64,000 nt of DNA, taken from contig OY282375.1 in the NCBI GenBank assembly GCA_958295825.1, positions 3,395,489 through 3,459,488 on the forward strand, given 5' to 3'. This document shows positions 35,261 through 43,096 of the stretch, one piece after another; the stretch's first letter is position 1, and the number at the start of each line of letters is the position of its first letter. The position numbers were made by a program, and so were the translations under genes. Origin of the DNA: an uncultured Candidatus Entotheonella sp. GTDB taxonomy: Bacteria; Tectomicrobia; Entotheonellia; Entotheonellales; Entotheonellaceae. The notes beneath the pieces are model-generated. The model searched no databases. It was not told the origin of the DNA and saw nothing but the letters and a program-made list of their open reading frames with translations.

Positions 35261-35290
35261 AACTTAGCACACCCGGAGCTTGCGTGTTAA
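35261..35290 (-). promoter_or_regulatory. Candidate promoter of DGR target 3
   Basis: TTAACA-18-TAAGTT on the minus strand, identical in layout to the boxes before targets 2 and 5. Confidence 0.4.
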
Positions 35291-35341
35291 GTGCGTTGCG
35301 AGCGTGGAAGCGGCAGGGAGGGAAAACAGGGGGGGCAGAAC

Positions 35342-35785
35342 CTACTCGAAAATCAATTCCTTGACGAGAATACCGAGGAAGCCGAAGGCAATGAGGACGT
35401 AGAGCCCCACCAGCCAGGAACGGATTTGCGCAACGCTCTGGCTCAGACCGTTGAAGCGCTGATTCATGTCATTGAAGCGCTGATTCACGTCGTCGAAGCG
35501 CTGATTCACGTCGTCGAAACGCTTGTCGACCTGCTCGAAACGCTTGTCAACCAGCTCGAAGCGCCTGTCGACCTGCTCGAAGCACTTGTCGACCTGCTCG
35601 AAGCGATCATGGATGGTGCTGATAGCGGCGCGCAATTCCACCACGTCCGCCTTGGTGGCGACTTGCGCGACAATCGCCGTGCTCAGCGCGTCGTCGAGCT
35701 CTTCGACGAGAACCTGCGCCTGGGGCTCGGGCATGCCGCTGTCCGACAGCCTGGTTTTCAGCCGGAGGGTGTCAACGATGGGCAT
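35342..35785 (-). CDS. CCDC90/DUF1640-like coiled-coil membrane protein, copy b (longest stalk)
   Basis: 147 aa, the same head and membrane anchor as copy a but with three additional 7-residue stalk units (RFELVDK, RFEQVDK and RFDDVNQ types). Each unit equals 21 bp, so stalk length changes by tandem gain or loss without shifting the frame. ATG 35785 has AAGGAGG upstream. It lies upstream of DGR target 3 on the same strand. Partners are inferred only from position. Confidence 0.82.
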   Translation of the reverse strand: MPIVDTLRLKTRLSDSGMPEPQAQVLVEELDDALSTAIVAQVATKADVVELRAAISTIHDRFEQVDKCFEQVDRRFELVDKRFEQVDKRFDDVNQRFDDVNQRFNDMNQRFNGLSQSVAQIRSWLVGLYVLIAFGFLGILVKELIFE

Positions 35786-36051
35786 GGAATGCCTCCTTGG
35801 GAAGGGATCAGGAATGCTGATCACGGCACTCTATCACACCGAGGGTCCGCGTTTCCTGAATTTTCTTCTCTGAATCCTTCTCCGCACGTGGCACGAACCC
35901 CTGCATGGGGATGCAAGGCCGGCCGGCGCCGGACCTTGGGGCAAGCCGTTTTCGAGCTGGCGACGTATCGCAGCAGGAGCGGGCGGCGCCTTTGCAGCCG
36001 TCCGCGCCGGCATGCCGCATTGGCGCGCCCAAAACCCGCCACAAAATTCCG

Positions 36052-36072
36052 CCAGGGGGCTTCGCCCCCTGG
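36052..36072 (-). other. Hairpin 4 downstream of variable region 4, loop inverted
   Basis: Same 9-bp arms, 25 nt after the stop, but the plus-strand loop is TTC instead of GAA, i.e. the element is in the opposite orientation to hairpins 1, 2 and 5. Confidence 0.7.
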
Positions 36073-36097
36073 ACCCCCGAGGTAAGGAGGTAACGAT

Positions 36098-36211
36098 TCA
36101 GGGGGTAAGCGTCCGGGCAATTCGGAAACCCAGATTGTCGAGGCGGTTTCCGGTGGTGTTCCTGAAGCGGAAGGCGGCACGGAGGTCTCTCGGAATGACG
36201 TACCAGGAACC
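36098..36211 (-). repeat. DGR variable region VR4
   Basis: C-terminal 38 codons with stop. Variable residues are Y V I, R, D, F, F, R, N, N, L D N. Several AAC/AAT codons are still unmutated here (FRN, GNR, DN). Confidence 0.88.
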
Positions 36212-38287
36212 GCCGCGCGCCACGCGAAGGCTGCAATTCCCCTGTTTCCACGCCCGGCCATCGCCCGGCGCGCCCTTATAACTGGCGTTCCAACAGTCCT
36301 GAACCCATTCATACGCGTTACCCAATACGTCGTACAAGCCAAAGCCGTTCGGACTGAATAACCCCACGGGCGCCGTCTGATAGTAACCGTCATCACACGA
36401 CGCCACTGTCCAACCCTCATGACGACGCTGCACCGTTAAATCCGCCCCGTTGGCATGACGGCACTGACCCGACTCGCTCTCCCCCCAGTACCGAGCCGTA
36501 CGCGTTCCCCCGCGCGCCACGTACTCCCACTCCGATTCACTCAGCAACCGGTAGCCCTTACCCGTCTCCCGTGACAACCACCGAACGTACGCCTGCGCAT
36601 CTTCCCAACTCACGCATACCACCGGGTGGCGGTCCGTCTGCTCAAAGCCGGGGTTGCGCCAAGTGGCGCCCGAACGCTTTGCCCATTCCGCCTTGCCAAT
36701 ATCCCAGAACCAGCAGGAATCACCCGTCGAGTGCCCCGTCGCCCGTACAAAACGGGCAAACTCCCCCCGCGTCACCTCGTGCACACCCACCGCAAACGCC
36801 TCGCCTATCGCTACCCGGTGCTGCGGACCTTGGTTATCGTATCGGCCCGCCTCCCCAGACGGCGACCCCATCATGTATGACCCCGCAGGCACCACCACCA
36901 TCTCTGGACACCCCGCGCAGTCACGAAACACCGTGCCGGGTTCGCGTTCACGTCGCCGCCGCTCGGCCTCCGCCGCAGCTTGGCGCGCCTCCTCCTGCTC
37001 CTGCGCTTCTTGCGCCTCCCCGGACGCCAGCAGCGCCTTCGCCGCCGCTACGTCCAGATAGCCCGTCGCCGCCTCCCCGCGTGACGCTTGCCACTGTCGC
37101 AGCGCCGCGCGGGCCCGCTTCCCGATCAGCCCGTCCGCCTTGCCCACGTCGAACCCTTCCGCCAACAGCCCCAACTGAATCAAACGGCGGTCCGCGCGGC
37201 TCAACCCCAACCCCGCCTCCGCAGCCTCCAAATTCGCCTGCGGCGATGGCGGGGGCGTGTCGGGGCGCGGCGCGTCCTGCAGCCGCTCGGCGTCGCCAGA
37301 ACCCCCAGGCCCAACCGTAGACGCGACCGTGAACGAAAAGTCCCCCGTCAGCGACGACAATTCCCACGGCGTCTGCTCGCCTCCAGACTCTTGCGCCACC
37401 GCAATACGCACCTTCTTGAACATCTCCTCGACGCTCAAGCCGGGCGCCTGCAGGTAGCGCAACAGATGCTTGGTATACAGACCGTTGCGGCCAGCCCCAT
37501 CGGCCGCCACCGAACCGGGCGACGTGGCGTAGGCGATCAGGGCGCCCTTCGCCGACGGCGACGCCAGCGCCGCCAGGCCCGGCGCGCCACGAAAACGGCG
37601 GCTGTAGGGATTGTTGCGGCAGGCGTCCAGAATCACCACGTTGAGGCCGTTGCCGGCATATTCCATGGCGCCCAGAATCCAGCCCGCAGACACGGCTTCG
37701 TGCTCCACGTCGAATTCCGCTTTGATGTTCGCCCCGATGGGCACGAGGTAGTTCTGCCCCGCCACCTGCAGGCCGTGACCGGCGTAGTAGAACAACCCGG
37801 CGCCGCCCTGAGCCAACCGGCTGCCAAAGGCGCGCACCGCGTCCTGCATCTGCCGCCGACTGGCGTCGCGCAGCAGCTCCACCTCGAAGCCCAGCTGCCG
37901 CAGCGTGGCGGCCACGTCGGTGGCGTCGTTGACCGGATTGCGCAAGCGGGCGTCGACGTAGGCGGCGTTGCCGATCACCAGGGCCGAGCGGCGCTGTGAC
38001 GCCGCTTCCGGCCGGCGTTCCAGGGCGCGAACCAACTGCACGACCGAGTCGGCAATCCAGGCTCGGCGACCGTCGTCGAGCTGGATCTGGTGCCAGCCGT
38101 TCTGCGTGCTCAGAATGGGAAACGTTGCGCCGCGCGGCAGCGTGGCCATGACGCCGTGCGTCAACCCCGGCCCCTGCCGCACGTTGGCCCGCGATGCCGT
38201 GACCATCAGGGTGTCGCCCCAGGCTATGGCAAGCCAGGCAAGCAGGCCGAACAGCACGATGCACGTGCCCGTCGTAGATCGTCGCAT
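36098..38287 (-). CDS. Secreted SH3b - caspase - PG-binding - FGE protein, DGR target 4
   Basis: 729 aa. Signal peptide 1-24; a bacterial SH3 domain about 27-85 (MVTASRANVRQGPGLTHGVM, then GWHQIQLDDGRRAWIADSV), unique among the five; a caspase domain with H171 (FYYAGHGLQV) and C223 (VVILDACRNN); a peptidoglycan-binding-1-like domain (GLGLSRADRRLIQLGLLAEG); a short coiled coil; and an FGE fold of the same subtype as target 1 (VVVPAGSYMMGSPSGEAGR). SH3b and PG-binding parts both suggest wall anchoring. The front half differs from target 1 while the FGE half is nearly the same, a sign of module exchange. ATG 38287 has AAGGAG 5 nt upstream. It diverges from the AAA ATPase gene at 38349. Confidence 0.9.
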   Translation of the reverse strand: MRRSTTGTCIVLFGLLAWLAIAWGDTLMVTASRANVRQGPGLTHGVMATLPRGATFPILSTQNGWHQIQLDDGRRAWIADSVVQLVRALERRPEAASQRRSALVIGNAAYVDARLRNPVNDATDVAATLRQLGFEVELLRDASRRQMQDAVRAFGSRLAQGGAGLFYYAGHGLQVAGQNYLVPIGANIKAEFDVEHEAVSAGWILGAMEYAGNGLNVVILDACRNNPYSRRFRGAPGLAALASPSAKGALIAYATSPGSVAADGAGRNGLYTKHLLRYLQAPGLSVEEMFKKVRIAVAQESGGEQTPWELSSLTGDFSFTVASTVGPGGSGDAERLQDAPRPDTPPPSPQANLEAAEAGLGLSRADRRLIQLGLLAEGFDVGKADGLIGKRARAALRQWQASRGEAATGYLDVAAAKALLASGEAQEAQEQEEARQAAAEAERRRREREPGTVFRDCAGCPEMVVVPAGSYMMGSPSGEAGRYDNQGPQHRVAIGEAFAVGVHEVTRGEFARFVRATGHSTGDSCWFWDIGKAEWAKRSGATWRNPGFEQTDRHPVVCVSWEDAQAYVRWLSRETGKGYRLLSESEWEYVARGGTRTARYWGESESGQCRHANGADLTVQRRHEGWTVASCDDGYYQTAPVGLFSPNGFGLYDVLGNAYEWVQDCWNASYKGAPGDGRAWKQGNCSLRVARGGSWYVIPRDLRAAFRFRNTTGNRLDNLGFRIARTLTP

Positions 38288-38348
38288 CCTCGCTCCTTTC
38301 AGTTGAAAACGGGTTGATCGATATTCAATCTTCAAGGATAATGACGCC

Positions 38349-39530
38349 ATGATACTGCAAAGGCGCCGACACCTCCAAACCTTGACCGATTGCCTCCGAC
38401 GCTATCCGGTCGTAGCCATCCTCGGGGCCAGGCAGGTCGGCAAAACCACCCTGGCGCGACAACTGGTTGACGACCTGTCCGCTCCGGCAACGGTGTTCGA
38501 CCTGGAAAACCCCAGAGACCTGGCGCGCCTTGACGATCCCCTGCTGGCTCTCGAATCGCTGCGCGGTCTTGTCGTTCTGGATGAAATCCAACGGCGCCCG
38601 GACCTCTTTCCCGTCTTGCGCGTCCTGGCGGACCGCCGGCCCCTGGTGGCGCGCTTTCTGGTGCTGGGCAGCGCCGCGCCCGCTCTCCTGCGGCAATCTT
38701 CCGAATCGCTGGCCGGTCGTATCCATTATCATCACCTGGGCGGCTTGACCCTGGACGAGGCAGGCGTCGAGGCGCTCGAACGGCTTTGGGTGCGTGGCGG
38801 GTTGCCGGCGTCGTTTCTGGCCCGCACCCCTGCCGAAAGCCACGCCTGGCGGCGGGATTTCATCCGCACCTTCCTGGAGCGGGACCTGCCCCAACTCGGC
38901 GTTCGCGTGCCCGCGGGCACCCTGCAGCGGTTCTGGACCATGCTGGCCCACTATCACGGTCAGGTATGGAACGGCTCGGAACTGGCCCGCGCCTTTGGCG
39001 TCGGACATCCAACCGTGCGCCGTTATCTCGACACCCTCAGCGCCGCCTTGGTCATCCGGCAGCTTCAGCCCTGGCTTGAAAACCTGGGCAAACGTCAGGT
39101 CAAAGCCCCTAAAGTCTACGTGGCCGATAGCGGTCTGTTGCACAGCCTGCTCGACCTCGGCACGCACGCCGACCTGGTCGGCCATCCCAAGGTCGGCGCC
39201 TCGTGGGAAGGCTTCGCCATGGGGGAAGTGCTCGCCCGCCTGGAGGCGCATGCCGGGCAATGCTTTTTCTGGGCGACGCATGCCGGGGCCGAGCTCGACC
39301 TGCTGGTCGTTCGGGGCGCCCGTCGTCTCGGGTTTGAGTTCAAGCATACCGCGGCGCCGCGCCTCACCGCCTCCATGCGCGTGGCGCTGCGGGACCTGAA
39401 GCTGGAGCGGCTGGACGTCGTGTACGTCGGCAACGAGACGTTCGCCCTGAGCCACAACGTTCGCGCCTTGGGTCTGAGTCGCGTGCTCAGCGACCTGGAG
39501 CCTTTGGACGCCAGCTACGGCGGCGCGTAA
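38349..39530 (+). CDS. AAA ATPase with DUF4143-type C-terminus
   Basis: 393 aa. Walker A VAILGARQVGKTTLARQL, Walker B LVVLDEIQRR, then a sensor-type LVLGSAAPALL and the DUF4143 region (YHHLGGLTLDE, IRTFLERDLPQLGV). The winged-helix part (VWNGSELARAFGVGHPTVRR) and the C-terminal WEGFAMGEVLARLEA with ELDLLVV...EFKH resemble the nuclease-like fold of this family. Members are common mobile or toxin-associated ATPases. This is the only plus-strand gene in the 30-42 kb VR region. ATG 38349 has an AAGGA 11 nt upstream; an ATG at 38341 is out of frame. Function in the system is unknown. Confidence 0.88.
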   Translation: MILQRRRHLQTLTDCLRRYPVVAILGARQVGKTTLARQLVDDLSAPATVFDLENPRDLARLDDPLLALESLRGLVVLDEIQRRPDLFPVLRVLADRRPLVARFLVLGSAAPALLRQSSESLAGRIHYHHLGGLTLDEAGVEALERLWVRGGLPASFLARTPAESHAWRRDFIRTFLERDLPQLGVRVPAGTLQRFWTMLAHYHGQVWNGSELARAFGVGHPTVRRYLDTLSAALVIRQLQPWLENLGKRQVKAPKVYVADSGLLHSLLDLGTHADLVGHPKVGASWEGFAMGEVLARLEAHAGQCFFWATHAGAELDLLVVRGARRLGFEFKHTAAPRLTASMRVALRDLKLERLDVVYVGNETFALSHNVRALGLSRVLSDLEPLDASYGGA

Positions 39531-39636
39531 GCTCGCTTGCGGATTCAGGCCGGCAAGTGCAGGGTCGGGCGCGCCTTTGTAGCCGTCCGCGCCGGCATGC
39601 CGCCTCGGCGCGCCCAAAACCCGCCACAGAATTCCG

Positions 39637-39657
39637 CCAGGGGGCGAAGCCCCCTGG
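39637..39657 (-). other. Hairpin 5 downstream of variable region 5
   Basis: Same 9-bp arms with GAA loop, 25 nt after the stop. The spacer has two small substitutions relative to hairpins 1, 2 and 4. Confidence 0.7.
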
Positions 39658-39682
39658 ACCCCCGAGGTAAGGGGGTAAGGAT

Positions 39683-39796
39683 TCAGGGGGTAAGCGTCCG
39701 GGCAATTCGGAAACCCAGAACGTAGATGCCGTTACCGGTGGTGTTCCAGTTGCGGACGGCGGCACGGAGGTTTCTCGGAGAGTCGAACCAGGAACC
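39683..39796 (-). repeat. DGR variable region VR5
   Basis: C-terminal 38 codons with stop. Variable residues are F D S, R, N, V, N, W, N, N, I Y V; one constant arginine is glycine here (GGC). Confidence 0.88.
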
Positions 39797-41692
39797 GCCG
39801 CGCACCACGCGCTGGCTGCAATTCCCCCGTTCCCACGCCCGGCCATCGCCCGGCGCGCCCTCATAATCACCGTTCCAACAGTCCTGAACCCACTCCTCAA
39901 CGTTGCCGCTCATGTCGTGCAGACCCAACTCGTTGGCGCGCTTCTGGCCAACTGGATGAGTGCGGTCTCCGCTGTTATCCTCATATCAAGCCACAGATCC
40001 CGCGTCATTACCGCCGGCATACTTGTAACCACGGCTTTGCCGCCCACCGCGCGCCGCGTACTCCCATTCCGACTCCGTCGGCAACCGGTAACGCTTCCCT
40101 GTCCGGGTGTTCAGCTTCTGGAGAAACGCCTGCACGTCGTCCCAACTGACCCGCTCTACCGGACATGTGGCGCAGCCCTTGAACTTGCTCGGATTCTCCC
40201 CCATCACCGCCTCCCACAGCGCCTGCGTGACCTCATACTTGCCGATCTCGAAACTGCCCACCTCAACCCGATGAGCCGGCTTCTCGTCCTCATAACAATC
40301 ACCGTCCCGATCGCGCTGGCAACCCATGATGAAGCTGCCGCCCGCCACCCGAACCATCACCAGGAGCTTTTCCAGTTCCTCCTGCTCCGCCTGCTCTTGC
40401 TGACGACGACGCTGCTCGGCCACGCGCTCCGACTCTGCCGCAGCCAGGCGTGCCTTCTCCTGCTCCGCGCGCTGACGACCCGACGCCAGCAATACCTTCG
40501 CCGTCTCCACCTCCAGATGACCCGTTGCCACCTCGCCCCGCGATGCCTGCCACTGCCTGATCGCACCCCGCGTGCCACGACCGAACCAACCGTCCACAGG
40601 ACCCGGATCAAACCCCGCCGCAGCCAGGCCCAACTGAACCAGACGCCGGTCCGCCCGGCTCAACTCCAACCCCGCCTCTACCGACGACGCCGTCGCCTCC
40701 GGCGCCGGCGCTGCGGGGTTCAGCAATACCGCCAGCCGATTGCGCGCCAGCACCTCATAGGTGCCACCCGGATACTTGTCCACATAAGCCTGAACGTCCG
40801 CCGCGTTCGGGCTGTCCTTCACCGATTCCCAGAACACCCGCTCCGCAGCCAACTGCTCAGCCGTCAAACGCGCCGACGCAGGCCCCTCCGCCGGCGCCGA
40901 CGGCCTCGCCTCCGACGGCCCGGGGACGGCTCCCGGCGCCAGACGAACGATCTGCGACAGCGACGAGTGCGTCCAGGGCTTCTGCTTCTCATCCGTGCGC
41001 TCCAACACCGAGGCCGTTACCTCGGTGAACAGGTCCGCCACGCTCAAGCCCGGCGTCTCCAGGTGCTCCAGAAGCGCCGCCGTGTACGGCGAATGCTTCC
41101 CCAAGCCGTCCGCCGCCACGGCTCCCGGTTCCGTGGCATAGGCAATCAGCGTGCCGCTGGCGCTCTCCACCCGCACCAGCCCACGGCTCGCCGCCATCTC
41201 CCGGCTCAGACCCAGCGAGCGCGCCAACTCCCCCGCCAGCGGATTGTTGCGGCAGGCGTCCAGAATCACCAGGTTCGTCGCGCTGTGCATCACCTCCAGG
41301 ACCGCAGCCAGCTCGATGGCATGCTGCCGCAAGTCCTGCCTCGTCTCCAGTTGCAGATCGACCGGTGCCAGGTAGTTGCGACCGTCTACCTGCAAGCCGT
41401 GCCCGGCATAGAAGAACAGGGCTATCGTCGCCGAACGCGCCGCGGCCTCGAACGCTGTAATCTTGGCGTAGAAGGTATCCTTATCCACGTCCCGGCCCTC
41501 GATGACCTCGAAGCCCAGCCGACGCAGCGCCGCCGCCACCGCAGTGGCATCGTTGACCGGGTTCCTCAGCGCCGCGGTCTCCTGCTCGTAGGCCGCATTG
41601 CCGACCACCAGCGCCACGCGCTCGGCGGCCCCGACAACGGGCGTCAGGGTGAGCAGGATGGAGAACAGAAGGAGATGAAGTGGCAAACGCAT
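39683..41692 (-). pseudogene. Caspase-FGE gene, DGR target 5, with an in-frame premature TGA
   Basis: Paralogue of target 2: signal peptide, caspase domain with H98 and C147, WESVKDSP linker, peptidoglycan-binding-like domain, coiled coil and FGE fold. The codon that is TGG (Trp, in SVAWYEDN) in target 2 is TGA here (39986-39988, codon 569 from ATG 41692). The frame then continues undamaged for 100 more codons (HPVGQKRANELGLHDMSG) through VR5 to a normal stop at 39683. Without readthrough the protein would end before its variable tip but still have an intact caspase. Possible explanations are a recent nonsense mutation, readthrough or an assembly error. Confidence 0.85.
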
Positions 41693-41796
41693 CGAGCGGG
41701 TCCTCCAGGAGAAGCCGCCTCGACGTGCGGCCCGGAGCCCTTGCCTGACCGGGACGGCGGAAGCGGCGCGTGGGTATCTGGGGCGTGAGGCGCCGT

Positions 41797-41826
41797 AACT
41801 TAGCACACCCGGAGCTTGCGTGTTAA
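41797..41826 (-). promoter_or_regulatory. Candidate promoter of DGR target 5
   Basis: TTAACA-18-TAAGTT on the minus strand, as before targets 2 and 3. Confidence 0.4.
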
Positions 41827-41879
41827 GCGTGTCTTGCGAGCGTGGAAGCAGCAGGGAGGGAAAACAGGAGACGCAGAAC

Positions 41880-42260
41880 CTACTCGAAAATCAATTCCTT
41901 GACGAGAATACCGAGAAAGCCGAAGGCAATGAGGACGTAGAGCCCCACCAGCCAGGAGCGGATTTGCGCAACGCTCTGGCTCAGACCGTTGAGGCGCTGA
42001 TTCATGTCATTGAAGCGCTGATTCACGTCGTCGAAACGCCTGTCGACCTGCTCAAAGCGCTTGTCGACCTGCTCGAAGCGATCATGGATGGTGCTGATAG
42101 CGGCGCGCAATTCCACCACGTCCGCCTTGGTGGCGACTTGCGCGACAATCGCCGTGCTCAGCGCGTCGTCGAGCTCTTCAACGAGAACCTGCGCCTGGGG
42201 CTCGGGCATGCCGCTGTCCGACAGCCTGGTTTTCAGCCGGAGGGTGTCAACGATGGGCAT
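41880..42260 (-). CDS. CCDC90/DUF1640-like coiled-coil membrane protein, copy c
   Basis: 126 aa, almost identical to copy a: head (DTLRLKTRLSDSGMPEPQA), heptad stalk, C-terminal helix (WLVGLYVLIAFGFLGILVKE). ATG 42260 has AAGGAGG upstream. It precedes the target 5 pseudogene by about 190 bp with the conserved promoter between them. It lies immediately downstream of copy d, so copies c and d are a tandem pair. Confidence 0.82.
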   Translation of the reverse strand: MPIVDTLRLKTRLSDSGMPEPQAQVLVEELDDALSTAIVAQVATKADVVELRAAISTIHDRFEQVDKRFEQVDRRFDDVNQRFNDMNQRLNGLSQSVAQIRSWLVGLYVLIAFGFLGILVKELIFE

Positions 42261-42360
42261 GGGATGCCTCCTTGGGAAGGGATCAGGAAGGCTGATCACG
42301 GCACTCTATCACACCGAGGGTCCGCGTTTGTAAGGATTACCACAAGGGTGAGCGCGGGAG

Positions 42361-42777
42361 CTACCCGAAGAGTAACTCCTTCACGATGATCCCGAGAAAG
42401 CCGAAGGCGATGAAGACGTAGAGACCTACCAACCAGGAGCGCAGTTGCCAGGAGCGCAGTTGCGCAACGCTCTGGTTTAGCTCGTTGAAGCGTTGGTTCA
42501 TGTCGTTGAAGCGCTGATTCGTGTCATCGAAGCGCTTGTCAACCTGTTCGAAACGCTTGTCGACCTGCTCAAAGCTCTTGTCAACTTGCTCGAAGCGATC
42601 ATGGATGGTGCTGATAGCGGCGCGCAATTCCACCACGTCCGCCTTGGTGGCGACTTGCGCGACAATCGCCGTGCTCAGCGCGTCGTCGAGCTCTTCGACG
42701 AGAACCTGCGCCTGGGGCTCGGGCATGCCGCTGTCCGACAGCCTGGTTTTCAGCCGGAGGGTGTCAACGATGGGCAT
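42361..42777 (-). CDS. CCDC90/DUF1640-like coiled-coil membrane protein, copy d (orphan)
   Basis: 138 aa. The N-terminal 60 residues equal the other copies, but the stalk has different heptads (SFEQVDK, RFDDTNQ, RFNELNQ) and the membrane-proximal sequence QLRSWQLRSWLVGLYVFIAF contains a small tandem duplication (QLRSW twice). The anchor differs slightly (LGIIVKELLFG). It is not directly followed by a caspase-FGE gene but by copy c. Its ribosome site is GAGGAGTCCTCCC before ATG 42777. Its upstream flank is a dispersed repeat, which may mark the end of the duplicated region. Confidence 0.8.
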   Translation of the reverse strand: MPIVDTLRLKTRLSDSGMPEPQAQVLVEELDDALSTAIVAQVATKADVVELRAAISTIHDRFEQVDKSFEQVDKRFEQVDKRFDDTNQRFNDMNQRFNELNQSVAQLRSWQLRSWLVGLYVFIAFGFLGIIVKELLFG

Positions 42778-42833
42778 GGGAGGACTCCTCGGGAAGGGAT
42801 CAGGAATGCTGATCCGGGCACTTTATCACAGAG

Positions 42834-42918
42834 CTTCCCATGCCTGGGAGCGCGGGCTTCCAGCCCGCTAAGGCGGAACCCTGCGGGCAAGATGCCCGTG
42901 CTCCCAGAGAGGCATCGC
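42834..42918. repeat. Dispersed palindromic repeat, copy 1
   Basis: About 85 bp containing GGGAGCGCGGGCTTCCAGCC, a GCGGAACCCTGCGGGCAAGA segment and a complementary end (GCCCGTGCTCCCA). It can fold into a large hairpin. A second copy with few differences is at 49069-49156. The remaining intergenic DNA here (42919-43096) has a stem-loop and no gene. Confidence 0.8.
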
Positions 42919-43048
42919 CGTTGACTCCTGCGCCAAGCCGGCGACTCATACGACCGCAGGGTTGCTCTTGTGCATATCAACAGGTATTAGGGCCGTGCTT
43001 TCTGCGCTGAACGAGCGGGGCCATTTCTTGCAGGGACAAAGCGGCAGG

Positions 43049-43081
43049 ACCGGCGCGGTGCCGGGACAATGCCGCGCCGGT
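43049..43081. terminator. Stem-loop downstream of the cyclase gene
   Basis: 10-bp perfect arms ACCGGCGCGG (43049-43058) and CCGCGCCGGT (43072-43081), 15 nt past the cyclase stop on the minus strand. A TTTT follows on the plus side and none on the minus side, so termination of the minus-strand gene is only possible. Confidence 0.45.
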
Positions 43082-43096
43082 TTTGAGAAGAAAGGA

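Larger units (their letters stand above)
33259..36051. repeat. Duplication unit B (hairpin - VR3 gene - coiled-coil gene - spacer)
   Basis: Directly follows unit A and repeats it at high identity, with deletions inside the caspase-FGE gene and three extra heptads in the coiled-coil gene. Spacer 35786-36051 matches 32991-33258 almost throughout. Confidence 0.8.
39557..42340. repeat. Duplication unit C (partial spacer - hairpin - VR5 pseudogene - coiled-coil gene)
   Basis: Third copy of the unit A/B arrangement. The spacer repeat is only about 80 bp here (39557-39636), and similarity on the right ends soon after 42330. Confidence 0.75.
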
